NCBI GenBank assembly: GCA_965230495.1
Contig: OZ246004.1
Coordinates: 1,860,001-1,924,000 of the forward strand
DNA from: JACJYM01 sp965230495
GTDB taxonomy: Bacteria; Bacteroidota; Bacteroidia; Chitinophagales; Saprospiraceae
Direction of reading: 5' to 3'
DNA: 64,000 nucleotides
A program made the position numbers and the translations under genes. Under the pieces are notes generated by a model. The model searched no databases and was not told the DNA's origin. It was given only the letters and a program-made list of their open reading frames with translations. Positions 18,882-28,260 of the stretch are shown piece by piece; the first letter of the stretch is position 1, and each line of letters opens with the position of its first letter.

Positions 18882-20972
18882 CTAATATTTACCAAAATAA
18901 CGTCTCAAAAACCACTCTAAAGTCAACAAGATCAATAATAAAGCAAATAGCCATTTTTGGTCAAGTAATAGAGAAGTCGAGCTGCTTTGATATATAATTG
19001 GCTTCACCGAATTATTAGCTAAAATATCATTTTCTAACGATTCAATTTCTTCAGCTAGATATGTCTTGCCCCCATGTTTTTGAGCCAATGCCTGTAGAAC
19101 ATCATGTTTCGCAACCTGATCATAATCTTCCAACTGAATAGCTTCAATACTAAATTTCCCTTGTGATGACATTTCCACCCCATTGAAAATAGTTCGTGCT
19201 GCATATTTATAGTTTCCCTCAGAAAATCTTCCCAAATCAATCTCATAAAAATCATTTCTTTTTGACATATTGAATTCGAACTCTTTTCCATCTTGGTTCG
19301 TCAACGTCAAACTCACATCAGAACTATTTACAGGTTCATATATATCATTATATAATCTTGCGGTAATTACAATATTTTCATTGTCTTTGAAAATGGCTTT
19401 ATTTATGAACGTTTTAAATTTCCTCTTATCATCTTTTACAGAAACATACTGAAAACTCTTATTTATTAGCTCGTCATACTTTTCATAGTCATTAGTCTCC
19501 AAATAATTTTCTATTCTCCATCTCCACAACCCCTCTCCAACAAAAACTCCTTGCTTGCCGTTATTACCATTATTAAAAGCTAAAAGAGGATATTTCGTAT
19601 TTATTTTCTTAATCTTTTGATAATAGAGAACTTGAGCGTTAACATCCTTTGTATACTCTCCAAAAAGAGCCTTAAGTGGGGGCCATTTTTCAACAGAAGT
19701 TATTAGTTCATCGGATAAATCAAAACTATTAAATACCTCAGCACCTTCAGCTAATATATCTTCTATATTCGATCCATTTCCTCCAACTGTAATTACTTCT
19801 TGAGCTTCATTAAATGCTTCAATATCTATTTGAGAACCTGCTACGAAAAAACTAGGTATTTCGGCCTTTCTTACCTGCTCTAAGACCTCACCAATTTTAT
19901 ACTTTTTAGAAGGAAGATTATGGAACACCACCATATTATAATCCTTTATATTAATATTCTTTTGATCAGCATAAAATATTTCACACTCATAATTCTTAAA
20001 GGAAAGCATACTCTGTTTCAGTGCTGATAAATCAGGATGCGGACCATTTGCCAAAAGAAGAATTTTTTTCCGAGCATCAATTACTTCAATGTAAAAAGAT
20101 TTACTATTGTTATTTTTTAAAACTTCCTCATTCAATACAGAGGTCATAACTCTATATTTTACCACACCCACACTATTAGCCTCAGAAACAAAATCAAGTG
20201 TTTCAAAAAATTCATTACTCTCTATTTTTAGACGTTTTTCATCAACAGTAATAAATCCAGCGTTTTGCTCCTTCTGCAGTTTAACTGTTATTGTTTTTCC
20301 TTTAAGATTATCGGCTTGAATATCAGATTGAACCTGAAAATTGTCATTCAAGTATGCTATGTTGTTATAGTACACATTTTTTACTAAGACATCCTTAATT
20401 CTCGTGGTGTCTCCTAGTAATACAGCATTGATCTCAGTTGTAAACTGGCTATTTGCATATATGGGATGTTTCCCTTCATTATATATTCCATCACTCACCA
20501 AAATTATGGACCCTATATTCTGATCACCATAATTATCATTGATATATTCTATTGTCTGCGAAAGATTAGTACTTTGTATTTCTGACGGGTCCAATGTATC
20601 TTCACTTACTTGTGAAGCAAAGGCCAATTCCCGAACTTCAAATTTTTCAGCCAGATTTTTGGTTAATTCTCTTACTTTCTCCAAGGAGCTCTCCTCTTTC
20701 TCCCCGTTAATAGATTTGGACTGATCCACAGCAATTACTACTATTGGCTCCTTGGTCTCTTGACTGGTGCTTTTAAGAAGAGGTGATAATAGGAAAAAAG
20801 CTAAACCACTTACAACTAAAGTTCTGATTATACCCAGAATCCATTTAATTAATTTTGGGGCTCCCTCTATCGTATCACTTTTAAAATATACTAAGAGTGC
20901 AAACATCAAACCGAGGGCCAGACATAACAGAAGATACCAAACAGGGTATTGTAACGAGATATTATGTAACAC
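18882..20972 (-). CDS. Membrane-anchored VWA / glutamine-amidotransferase-like protein
   Basis: A 696-residue protein with two N-terminal membrane helices (about residues 12-30 and 42-63), then a von Willebrand A-like segment whose EPIVVIAVDQSKSINGE holds a D-x-S-x-S metal-site motif. A second alpha/beta domain begins at KKILLLANGPHPDLSALKQS, like class I glutamine amidotransferases but without an obvious catalytic triad. A single helix (LFALLLILLTLEWFLRR) ends the protein. The architecture is common and uncharacterised in Bacteroidota and is distantly like BatA/BatB. The start is GTG 20972: an in-frame stop lies immediately upstream. Confidence 0.82.
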   Translation of the reverse strand: MLHNISLQYPVWYLLLCLALGLMFALLVYFKSDTIEGAPKLIKWILGIIRTLVVSGLAFFLLSPLLKSTSQETKEPIVVIAVDQSKSINGEKEESSLEKVRELTKNLAEKFEVRELAFASQVSEDTLDPSEIQSTNLSQTIEYINDNYGDQNIGSIILVSDGIYNEGKHPIYANSQFTTEINAVLLGDTTRIKDVLVKNVYYNNIAYLNDNFQVQSDIQADNLKGKTITVKLQKEQNAGFITVDEKRLKIESNEFFETLDFVSEANSVGVVKYRVMTSVLNEEVLKNNNSKSFYIEVIDARKKILLLANGPHPDLSALKQSMLSFKNYECEIFYADQKNINIKDYNMVVFHNLPSKKYKIGEVLEQVRKAEIPSFFVAGSQIDIEAFNEAQEVITVGGNGSNIEDILAEGAEVFNSFDLSDELITSVEKWPPLKALFGEYTKDVNAQVLYYQKIKKINTKYPLLAFNNGNNGKQGVFVGEGLWRWRIENYLETNDYEKYDELINKSFQYVSVKDDKRKFKTFINKAIFKDNENIVITARLYNDIYEPVNSSDVSLTLTNQDGKEFEFNMSKRNDFYEIDLGRFSEGNYKYAARTIFNGVEMSSQGKFSIEAIQLEDYDQVAKHDVLQALAQKHGGKTYLAEEIESLENDILANNSVKPIIYQSSSTSLLLDQKWLFALLLILLTLEWFLRRYFGKY

Positions 20973-21172
20973 CTAAACTTTTAAAATTATTGAAAGACAA
21001 ATATGAGAAAAAACGACTAGCTAAATGTTAATAGTATTATAAAAACTTAAAATATAAAACTTTACTTTTGCTATCAACGTATTTTCACTAAGAATCGATG
21101 ACATACAAACGAAAGATGATATTTGATTTTAATATTATTTCGTTATAAATTAACTAAGAAATCATTAAATAG

Positions 21173-22465
21173 ATGGAAAAATCTCAATTATTGTTAAGGT
21201 TTTTTGCCTTTTGTGTTTTAGTGTTCTTTTGTTCTAATTTGAAGGCTTCATATATTCTAATACCTATGGAAGCAGATGTCCAAAAAAATCATCTCAAGGC
21301 ATATGGAATAACTTATTGGGTTTTAGAAAAAGGTGTTGAAGCTTATTGGATGCTTAATTATAGAGGAGGTAGCTTTGCTTTCCCCTATCACGAAAACTTT
21401 GAGGCAGAATGTAAAATAAGAGATGTCAGCTATGAAGTCATCCCGGATGCAAAATTTCTATCTATCAGAGAACAAATAGCCAATCCCGAAGTCAACCAAG
21501 AAGTTATAAAACTAGAACAAGCACCAAAAATTGCAGTATATACACCTGACTTTAACGCAAAAGGTGAAAAAGTCCAACCATGGGATGATGCTGTAACACT
21601 TGTATTAACTTATGCTGAAATACCTTTCGAAACTTTGTATGACAGAGAAATACTTGAAGACAAACTAGCGGAATATGACTGGCTTCATTTGCATCATGAA
21701 GATTTTACTGGCCAATATGGAAAGTTCTATGCTTCTCAAGGCAGCCAACCATGGTATAGAGCTAATCAGAAAAAAATGGAGGACCTTGCCAAGAGCCTAG
21801 GATTTAGTAAGGTGTCACAACTGAAGCTAGCCGTCGCCTTAAGAATTAAAGAATATATAGAAGGTGGAGGTTTTATGTTTGCTATGTGTTCTGCTACCGA
21901 TACATATGATATTGCTTTGGCTTCTGAAGGATTAGATATCTGTGCAGACATGTTTGATGGTGACGGTCAAGATCCTGAAGCTCAATTAAAGTTGGATTTT
22001 GATAAAACTCTTGCTTTTAAAGATTTTGAATTAGTTACCAATCCCCTACTTTATGAACATAGTAGTATTGATAATAAGAGCAGAAAGATTACCCCAGAAG
22101 TTGATTATTTCAATCTTTTTGATTTCAGTGCTAAATGGGACCCTATTCCTACCATGCTTACACAAAACCATACGAGAACAGTTAAGGGATTTATGGGACA
22201 GTCTACCTCATTCAGAAAAGATCATGTAAAACCCGACGTATTGATATTAGGTGAAACCAAAGCAGCAGGCGAAGTTCGTTACATACATGCAGAACATGGG
22301 TATGGAACTTGGACCTTTTATGGTGGCCATGATCCTGAAGACTACAGACACTATGTTAACGATCCAGAAACAGACTTAAACCTCCATCCAAATAGTGCTG
22401 GATACCGCTTGATTTTAAACAATATTTTGTTTCCTGCGGCTGAAAAGAAGAAAAGAAAAACCTAG
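21173..22465 (+). CDS. Conserved secreted protein, often labelled asparagine synthetase B
   Basis: The 430-residue protein has a signal peptide (FFAFCVLVFFCSNLKAS), then a Bacteroidota-conserved domain (MEADVQKNHLKAYGITYW) and a GATase-like alpha/beta region (PKIAVYTPDF, YDWLHLHHEDFTG, GGGFMFAMCSATDTYDIAL). Homologues are frequently annotated asparagine synthetase B, but I see no synthetase ATP-binding domain and no N-terminal nucleophile cysteine, and a signal peptide is inconsistent with that enzyme. Treat the function as unknown. Its stop overlaps the convergent holA stop by 4 bp. Confidence 0.8.
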   Translation: MEKSQLLLRFFAFCVLVFFCSNLKASYILIPMEADVQKNHLKAYGITYWVLEKGVEAYWMLNYRGGSFAFPYHENFEAECKIRDVSYEVIPDAKFLSIREQIANPEVNQEVIKLEQAPKIAVYTPDFNAKGEKVQPWDDAVTLVLTYAEIPFETLYDREILEDKLAEYDWLHLHHEDFTGQYGKFYASQGSQPWYRANQKKMEDLAKSLGFSKVSQLKLAVALRIKEYIEGGGFMFAMCSATDTYDIALASEGLDICADMFDGDGQDPEAQLKLDFDKTLAFKDFELVTNPLLYEHSSIDNKSRKITPEVDYFNLFDFSAKWDPIPTMLTQNHTRTVKGFMGQSTSFRKDHVKPDVLILGETKAAGEVRYIHAEHGYGTWTFYGGHDPEDYRHYVNDPETDLNLHPNSAGYRLILNNILFPAAEKKKRKT

Positions 22466-23475
22466 TTATATTGACTCTCTAAAAATATCTTGGTTAAAAA
22501 CTCGGTAAGGATATCTGATTCCTTCAAATTTCTATGACCAACACCTTTGCTTTGAAGATCCATGTCTTTCAAAGCATTCATCACTAATGACATTTTGTTA
22601 TAGGGAAAGTTTCTCGCTGCCGCCTTATATTCTCTCAGAAAGTACGGCGAAGATAAGCCTATTGATCTCATCAAATCTTTATCATTCTGTTTTGAGTTTA
22701 CAGAGGTTATAAAAACTTTGGAAAAGTAGTTGTATAAACTTGACACTACCATGGGTATAGGATTGGTTTTAGGATTTTCTCCCATATACTTAATGATCTG
22801 AACACATTTCAAAAAATTTGCCTGCCCAATTGCTTTCTGAAGCTCAAAAACATTATATTCTTTACTTATCCCAATGTTTTCCTCAACTTCATTTATTGTA
22901 ATCGTTTTTTCACTATCCTGATTAACAAATAATTTTCGCAATTCGTTGGAAATTTTGTCTAATCGATTGCCTAAAAATTCAGCTATTAAATTAGAGGCGT
23001 CCATATCTATTTTATACCCATTTTCGGCACAATAGTTTTGAATCCAACCAGGAACCTGATTATCATATACCTTTTTAGATTCAAACACAACTCCTTTGCT
23101 ATCTATTATTTTGTATAATTTCTGTCTCTTATCAAACTTTTTCTTATAAGCTAATACCAAAACAGATTGATTATTGGGGCTTTCACAATACTTTCCTAGT
23201 TCTCCGATAGATTTAATATCCTGTGCTTCTTTTATCACAATAAGTCTCCTTGAAGACATCATCGGAAATTGCATTGCCTCATCAGTAATTCTTTGCACAT
23301 TGACATCTTTACCGTAGAGTACAGATTGATTAAAAGCTTTCTCAGAATCCAAAAGAATTTCTTGTTCTGCCAAATGGGTCAAAAAATCAATATAATAAGG
23401 CTCATCTCCATGAAAAAGATATATCGGAGCTAGTCTTTTCTCTTTGATATCCTTGGCTATTAACTTATAATCCAA
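22462..23475 (-). CDS. holA: DNA polymerase III subunit delta
   Basis: The 337-residue protein matches the clamp-loader delta subunit: LAPIYLFHGDEPYYIDFLT at the N-terminus (beta-clamp-binding region), an AAA-like domain without a functional Walker A, and the delta landmark VPGWIQNYCAENGYKI, then NRLDKISNELRKL. Delta opens the sliding clamp during loading. The start is TTG at 23475; a stop codon lies two codons upstream and no internal ATG fits the family. Confidence 0.92.
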   Translation of the reverse strand: MDYKLIAKDIKEKRLAPIYLFHGDEPYYIDFLTHLAEQEILLDSEKAFNQSVLYGKDVNVQRITDEAMQFPMMSSRRLIVIKEAQDIKSIGELGKYCESPNNQSVLVLAYKKKFDKRQKLYKIIDSKGVVFESKKVYDNQVPGWIQNYCAENGYKIDMDASNLIAEFLGNRLDKISNELRKLFVNQDSEKTITINEVEENIGISKEYNVFELQKAIGQANFLKCVQIIKYMGENPKTNPIPMVVSSLYNYFSKVFITSVNSKQNDKDLMRSIGLSSPYFLREYKAAARNFPYNKMSLVMNALKDMDLQSKGVGHRNLKESDILTEFLTKIFLESQYN

Positions 23476-23581
23476 ACGCTATTGTCTTTAATCGTCGGTA
23501 AAATTAAGGATATATTAGAATTATTTATATTTACAGATGTTAATGAAACAATCAAGAATAAATACTCCTCGTTATTTCACT

Positions 23582-25198
23582 ATGAAAAAAAAATTAGTAT
23601 TCATTTTAGTCTTTGTCCTTAGTTCCAGTTGGATTATATCACAAGAAGATAGACCAAAGGGGCTCTTGATTCATGGAAATATTCCAGATATTCAAAAGGT
23701 TATTAAGACAAATGAGAGGAAAGTCATTTATGCTGTATCTCATTCTTTAAGAACCATTTCTCATTCCAAGAATGTTCATCTGCTTCATGGTAATCCGGAT
23801 TTTTTAAACAAAGTAAAAAAATCACTTTCTACGAATCCTGAAGTAATGGTTGCGGAAGATCAAATCGTAGAATATCGGATGGAACCCAACGATCAATACT
23901 TTAATTCTCAATGGAGTTTAAACAAAATTAGAGCAGTGGATGCATGGATCAATACAACAGGAGGTAAAGATGCCAATAATAACGATGTGGTAATCGCTGT
24001 GCTTGATGACGGTTATGATATAAATCACGAAGACTTAGAGAACAACATTTTTGTCAATGCAGGAGAAATTCCTAATGATAATCTCGATAATGATATGAAC
24101 GGATATGTTGACGATTATAAGGGACTTAATATAAATATGTCAAACGACTCGCACCCCGTACTTGATCACGGCACCTCAGTTTTAGGTATTATAGGAGCTT
24201 CTAGTAATAATTCGATAGGAATTAGTGGCATCAATTGGAATTGTAAATTATTGACTATCAGTGGTGTTAAAAACACCTCGGCCATAATCGAAGCTTATGA
24301 ATACATAAAGAAAATGAAAAGCTTATATATTGCTTCTGATGGTCAAATGGGTGCCAACATTGTAGTTACAAGCTTTTCGGGAGGTGTTCCCAATCAGTTT
24401 CCCGATAACTTCCCATATAGTGTTTGGTGTGAACTTTATAATGAATTGGGGCAATTAGGTGTGCTCTCTGTTGCTGCTACTACTAATGAAAGTATTGATG
24501 TGGACGTGGCAGGAGATATGGCCAGTACATGTGAATCACCATATCTTATCGTGGTCAACGCTACCACTATCGATGATGAAAGGGCATTAAGTACCGGATA
24601 TGGAAGCTTAAGTGTTGACATCGGAGCTCCCGGTATAAATATTCTAACCACTACCTCTAATGATGATTACAACCGATTTGATGGAACCAGTGCGGCTACC
24701 CCTCATGTAGCCGGAGCTATCGCTTTAATTCACAGTTTGAAATGTGAAAATTTAGACAATTTAAAAGAAAATAATCCAGCGGCTGCCGCTATGATCATTA
24801 GAGATGCTTTGTTCGTAGGAGGTGAGTCCTTAGAAGATTTAGACGTTATTACCACCACAGGCAAAAGATTAGATATTCTGGGCACCATGCAAGAATTGCA
24901 AGATCTCTGCGACGGTAACTTAAATATTCCGTCAAAAGTGGGACCAGTAGAAATAGAGATAATAAATAGAATAGGTAACTTAATTTATCTTCAGTACGTA
25001 ACTCCTGATGAAAACAATTATACTTTAAGAATTACAAATCATTTAGGCCAAATCGTGTTTGTTCAAGAAATTACGCCGCCAAAATATGGTTTAAAGTCTT
25101 TAACTTTCCCCTTTGTAGGTTATCCTATCGGTTTGTATTATCTTTCACTTGAGGGTCCACTTGGAGTTGACACCCGAGTAATATTTTATAATCAATAA
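23582..25198 (+). CDS. Secreted S8 (subtilisin-like) serine protease with T9SS-like C-terminal domain
   Basis: The 538-residue protein has a signal peptide (MKKKLVFILVFVLSSSWIISQ), an inhibitor-like propeptide, and the subtilase triad: D142 (VIAVLDDGYD), H196 (DHGTSVLGI) and S370 (FDGTSAATPHVAGA). The last about 80 residues are beta-rich, with LRITNHLGQIVFVQEI and PIGLYYLSLEG, resembling type A sorting domains of the type IX secretion system. An upstream in-frame ATG at 23537 would add 15 residues before the signal peptide. Substrate unknown. Confidence 0.9.
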   Translation: MKKKLVFILVFVLSSSWIISQEDRPKGLLIHGNIPDIQKVIKTNERKVIYAVSHSLRTISHSKNVHLLHGNPDFLNKVKKSLSTNPEVMVAEDQIVEYRMEPNDQYFNSQWSLNKIRAVDAWINTTGGKDANNNDVVIAVLDDGYDINHEDLENNIFVNAGEIPNDNLDNDMNGYVDDYKGLNINMSNDSHPVLDHGTSVLGIIGASSNNSIGISGINWNCKLLTISGVKNTSAIIEAYEYIKKMKSLYIASDGQMGANIVVTSFSGGVPNQFPDNFPYSVWCELYNELGQLGVLSVAATTNESIDVDVAGDMASTCESPYLIVVNATTIDDERALSTGYGSLSVDIGAPGINILTTTSNDDYNRFDGTSAATPHVAGAIALIHSLKCENLDNLKENNPAAAAMIIRDALFVGGESLEDLDVITTTGKRLDILGTMQELQDLCDGNLNIPSKVGPVEIEIINRIGNLIYLQYVTPDENNYTLRITNHLGQIVFVQEITPPKYGLKSLTFPFVGYPIGLYYLSLEGPLGVDTRVIFYNQ

Positions 25199-25205
25199 CT
25201 TAACA

Positions 25206-25976
25206 ATGTCAAAATTAATTGAAGAAATAGCTCAAATATTAGATAATGCCGCTACTCGCCAAAAGGCCATTCCTCAATGGGATAATGGTGTGATTAAGAG
25301 CTTAGATATGGCTTATGCCATTCAAAAACAATTAATTGAGCATAGAATAGCGAGAGGGAATTCATTAATGGGCATTAAGATGGGATTCACTAGTTACGCC
25401 AAAATGGAACAAATGGGCGTAAGTGATATGATCTGGGGATTATTGACAAGTGATATGTACCTTGAAGAGGGAAATGCTCTCCAATTAGATTCTTTTATTC
25501 ATCCACGTGCAGAACCTGAGATTTGTTTGAAAGTTGGTAAGGACATTGATAAAGAAATAACCATCGAAGAAGCACAAAATAAGTATATCGATGGTATTTG
25601 TGGAGCAATCGAAGTTATCGATTCACGATATAAAAACTTTAAGTTTTCTCTTGAAGATGTGATAGCAGATAACTGTTCTTCTGCAGCATATAAATTAGGA
25701 AAATGGTTTCCTGTTGATACAGAAATCCAAGATCTCAAAATTGCATTGTCTTTTGGTGACGATGAAAAGGCATCAGGTTCTAGTTCAGACATTCTTGGAA
25801 ATCCTTGGTCTTCAGTTGTACATGCTTCTCGCCTGACTTCTAAATATGGTTATGTTATCAAAAAAGGTCAGATAATTCTCGCAGGGGCGGCAACTAGTGC
25901 TTCTTTCATACAGAAGAATTCTCAGGTAAAAACTCACATAGAAACGTTGGGTGAAGTTGAATTTTCCGTTATCTAA
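25206..25976 (+). CDS. FAH-superfamily 2-oxo-acid hydratase/decarboxylase (4-oxalocrotonate decarboxylase type)
   Basis: The 256-residue protein aligns with the MhpD/DmpE/DmpH group: GIKMGFTSYAKMEQMGVS near residues 55-72, WGLLTSDMYL, and HPRAEPEICLKVG carrying the metal-binding glutamates (EPE). Later GAIEVIDSRYKNF and ADNCSSAAYKLG also match. The G-x-T-S-x-A-K-x-x-x-M-G-V pattern favours a decarboxylase over a hydratase. It begins seven bases after the protease gene. No other catechol-pathway gene is in the window, so the in vivo substrate is open. Confidence 0.85.
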   Translation: MSKLIEEIAQILDNAATRQKAIPQWDNGVIKSLDMAYAIQKQLIEHRIARGNSLMGIKMGFTSYAKMEQMGVSDMIWGLLTSDMYLEEGNALQLDSFIHPRAEPEICLKVGKDIDKEITIEEAQNKYIDGICGAIEVIDSRYKNFKFSLEDVIADNCSSAAYKLGKWFPVDTEIQDLKIALSFGDDEKASGSSSDILGNPWSSVVHASRLTSKYGYVIKKGQIILAGAATSASFIQKNSQVKTHIETLGEVEFSVI

Positions 25977-25977
25977 A

Positions 25978-26706
25978 CTAACCCAAGTCGCACATATTTG
26001 ATATCCCAACAGGCCTTTCCGTAGTAAAAGGTTCTGCATATTCAACACCAATATGTCTTCCAGCTATCCTATTCTTTGATTTGATGTAGTCAAGAAAATT
26101 TTTCACTGAAATAGGAGTTACCGGCTCCTTAGAATTTTTGTCGAAGAATTGTGATTTGAAAGCCTTAATAGAATCCATCTTTACCTCAATGTGTTCAGAA
26201 ATATCCACTACAAAATCTGGTTTAACATATCTGTCCTGTACATAATGATAGACTGACTTTGGACGATGTGCCTGCGTTCCTTCTAACTCAAATTTCCTAA
26301 GGCCTGAATAAAAGCAAGCATCACTTATTAGTTTACTAGCTCTTCCGTGATCGGGATGCCTATCTCTGATCGCGTTAGCTAATACTATTTTAGGCGTGCA
26401 TAATCTCACTATTCGTGCTATTTTGCTAACATTTTCTGTATCATTCATAAAAAAGGCGTCCTTCATTTCAAGATTTACACGAAAATCCACATCGACTATT
26501 TGAGCAGCCAATTCCGATTCTTCAAGACGTAATTTCGCATTGCCTCTAGTTCCCATCTCTCCTCTTGTTAAATCACAATAACCTACCTTATACCCCATGT
26601 GAATATGCTTAAGAACCGTACCCGAACAACATAAATCGATATCATCAGGGTGTACCCCTATTGCCAATATATCCACTTTCGATATTTCTCTGTACACCTT
26701 AATCAT
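25978..26706 (-). CDS. bshB1: Bacillithiol biosynthesis deacetylase BshB1
   Basis: The 242-residue LmbE/PIG-L-type zinc deacetylase has the metal and active-site motifs AIGVHPDDIDL and DRHPDHGRAS. C-terminal features (YHYVQDRYVKPDFVVDISEH and the FYSG segment) separate BshB1 from generic LmbE proteins. It removes the acetyl group from GlcNAc-malate during bacillithiol synthesis. BshA and BshC are not in the window. ATG at 26706 is preferred over an upstream GTG at 26715. Confidence 0.93.
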   Translation of the reverse strand: MIKVYREISKVDILAIGVHPDDIDLCCSGTVLKHIHMGYKVGYCDLTRGEMGTRGNAKLRLEESELAAQIVDVDFRVNLEMKDAFFMNDTENVSKIARIVRLCTPKIVLANAIRDRHPDHGRASKLISDACFYSGLRKFELEGTQAHRPKSVYHYVQDRYVKPDFVVDISEHIEVKMDSIKAFKSQFFDKNSKEPVTPISVKNFLDYIKSKNRIAGRHIGVEYAEPFTTERPVGISNMCDLG

Positions 26707-26779
26707 ATTACACACTTTTTTCTATTGACTAATTTTTATATTTTTGATTATTACTTCACAAAGATAAATTCTATTTCTA

Positions 26780-27121
26780 ATGAAATTAAAAATACTTTTC
26801 CCACTATTTATAGCTTGTTTATTTATTGCATGTGGAGACGATGATGACGATGGTTCTTGTGATACCAACTCATTAACGTATTCGAATATAGCTCCAATAT
26901 TAACCACTTGTACTGATTCTGGTTGCCATGAAGCTGGTTCTGTAAATGGTAGCTTAGCTTCGTATGTTGATGTAAAAGCTTTTTCTGATAATGGTGGGAA
27001 CATAATTGGTTCCATCAAACATGAAGATGGAGTTTCTCCAATGCCTCAAGGAGCGGAAAAATTGTCTTCTTGCAATATTTCCAAAATTGAAACTTGGATT
27101 AACGACGGTTTACCTGAGTAA
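26780..27121 (+). CDS. Lipoprotein with cytochrome c-like motif
   Basis: The 113-residue protein has a lipobox (ACLFIAC) followed by GDDDDDGS. An acidic run after the lipid cysteine is the known Bacteroidota signal for surface lipoprotein export. The mature part resembles small planctomycete-type cytochrome c domains: YSNIAPILTTC, a possible haem site CTDSGCH with CX4CH spacing, then GSLASYVDVKAF, MPQGAEKLSSC and IETWINDGLPE. The MPQG methionine could be the distal ligand. Haem binding is inferred because the spacing is not CXXCH. The gene ends one base before the fabH stop. Confidence 0.78.
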   Translation: MKLKILFPLFIACLFIACGDDDDDGSCDTNSLTYSNIAPILTTCTDSGCHEAGSVNGSLASYVDVKAFSDNGGNIIGSIKHEDGVSPMPQGAEKLSSCNISKIETWINDGLPE

Positions 27122-27122
27122 T

Positions 27123-28181
27123 TTACCAACGAATCAGGGTACTTCCCCAAGTAAATCCAGATCCAAAGGCGGCAAGACAAACTAAGTCGCCTTCTTTTAT
27201 TTTTCCTTCTTGCCAAGCCTCACACAAGGCGATAGGGATACTAGCAGCAGTTGTATTACCGTATTTTTGAATATTGCTATAAACCTGATCATCTCTCAAT
27301 CCCAGCCTCTTTTGAACAAACTGACTTATACGCAAATTAGCTTGATGAGGGACCAGCATATCTATATCAGTACTTTTAAGTCCTACTTTATTCAGTGCCT
27401 CCATAATTACGGCAGGAAATTTCACGACGGCATTCTTAAAGACAAGTTGTCCGTTCATATATGGGTATGTGAGACCTTCGTCCAGCATTTTTTGCGTAAC
27501 AAAAATCTCTCCTGGTTTATTTTCATCAGGAAAGCCAAAATCCTTGTCATGTAAATGATATCCACCATGAGATCCTGGGTTGATCATTGCTAACTCCTCC
27601 GCATGTGTTCCATCAGAGTGTAAATGATTGGTGAGAATTCCTCTACCCTCTTCCTTAGTTGGTTGCAAGACTGCAGCACCTGCCCCATCTCCAAATATAA
27701 CAGTCACTCCCCTTCCTTTAGTACTAAAGTCTAGTCCCATACTATGCATTTCTGCTCCTACGACTAATACATTCTTATACATACCTGTTTTGATAAATTG
27801 ATCCGCAACAGATATAGCATATACAAAGCCTGTACATTGATTACGAATATCCAAAGCTCCCACTTCCGTCTTTGTAATTCCAAGTTCTCTTTGCAAAAGC
27901 ACACCACAACCTGGAAAATAGTAATCCGGACTAAGTGTAGCAAATATTATAAAATCAATATCTTCCTTCTCTATTCCTGCTCTTTCAATAGCTTGTCTAG
28001 CAGCTCTTGCCCCTAATGTGGTGGTGGTCTCTTTATGTTTATTAGCATATCTCCTTGACTCTATTCCTGTGCGTTCTCTAATCCATTCATCACTGGTATC
28101 CATATACTCTGTCAACCAATTATTAGTAATTTCATTTTCAGGAACATACATCCCCAGACCTGCTATCTTACTATTAAACAT
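27123..28181 (-). CDS. 3-oxoacyl-ACP synthase III family protein (FabH-like)
   Basis: The 352-residue thiolase-fold enzyme keeps the full FabH catalytic triad: C116 (NQCTGF), H279 (VPHQANLRI) and N309 (YGNTTAAS). The start motif TSDEWIRERTGIESR is also typical. It is about 35 residues longer than E. coli FabH, with extra sequence at about 200-240 (HGGYHLHDKDFGFPDENKPG). It may initiate fatty acid synthesis or make a specialised acyl product. No lipid gene cluster surrounds it. Confidence 0.9.
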   Translation of the reverse strand: MFNSKIAGLGMYVPENEITNNWLTEYMDTSDEWIRERTGIESRRYANKHKETTTTLGARAARQAIERAGIEKEDIDFIIFATLSPDYYFPGCGVLLQRELGITKTEVGALDIRNQCTGFVYAISVADQFIKTGMYKNVLVVGAEMHSMGLDFSTKGRGVTVIFGDGAGAAVLQPTKEEGRGILTNHLHSDGTHAEELAMINPGSHGGYHLHDKDFGFPDENKPGEIFVTQKMLDEGLTYPYMNGQLVFKNAVVKFPAVIMEALNKVGLKSTDIDMLVPHQANLRISQFVQKRLGLRDDQVYSNIQKYGNTTAASIPIALCEAWQEGKIKEGDLVCLAAFGSGFTWGSTLIRW

Positions 28182-28260
28182 AATGTATTATTTGTTACAG
28201 GACAAAATAAAAATAATTTTGGGAAAGCTCAAGACTTAATGAGTTTAGATCGTAGCTATT

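Noticed and set aside
21173..22465. Asparagine synthetase B
   Set aside because: There is no synthetase ATP-binding domain and no N-terminal cysteine, and a signal peptide is present; the common label looks like a propagated error.
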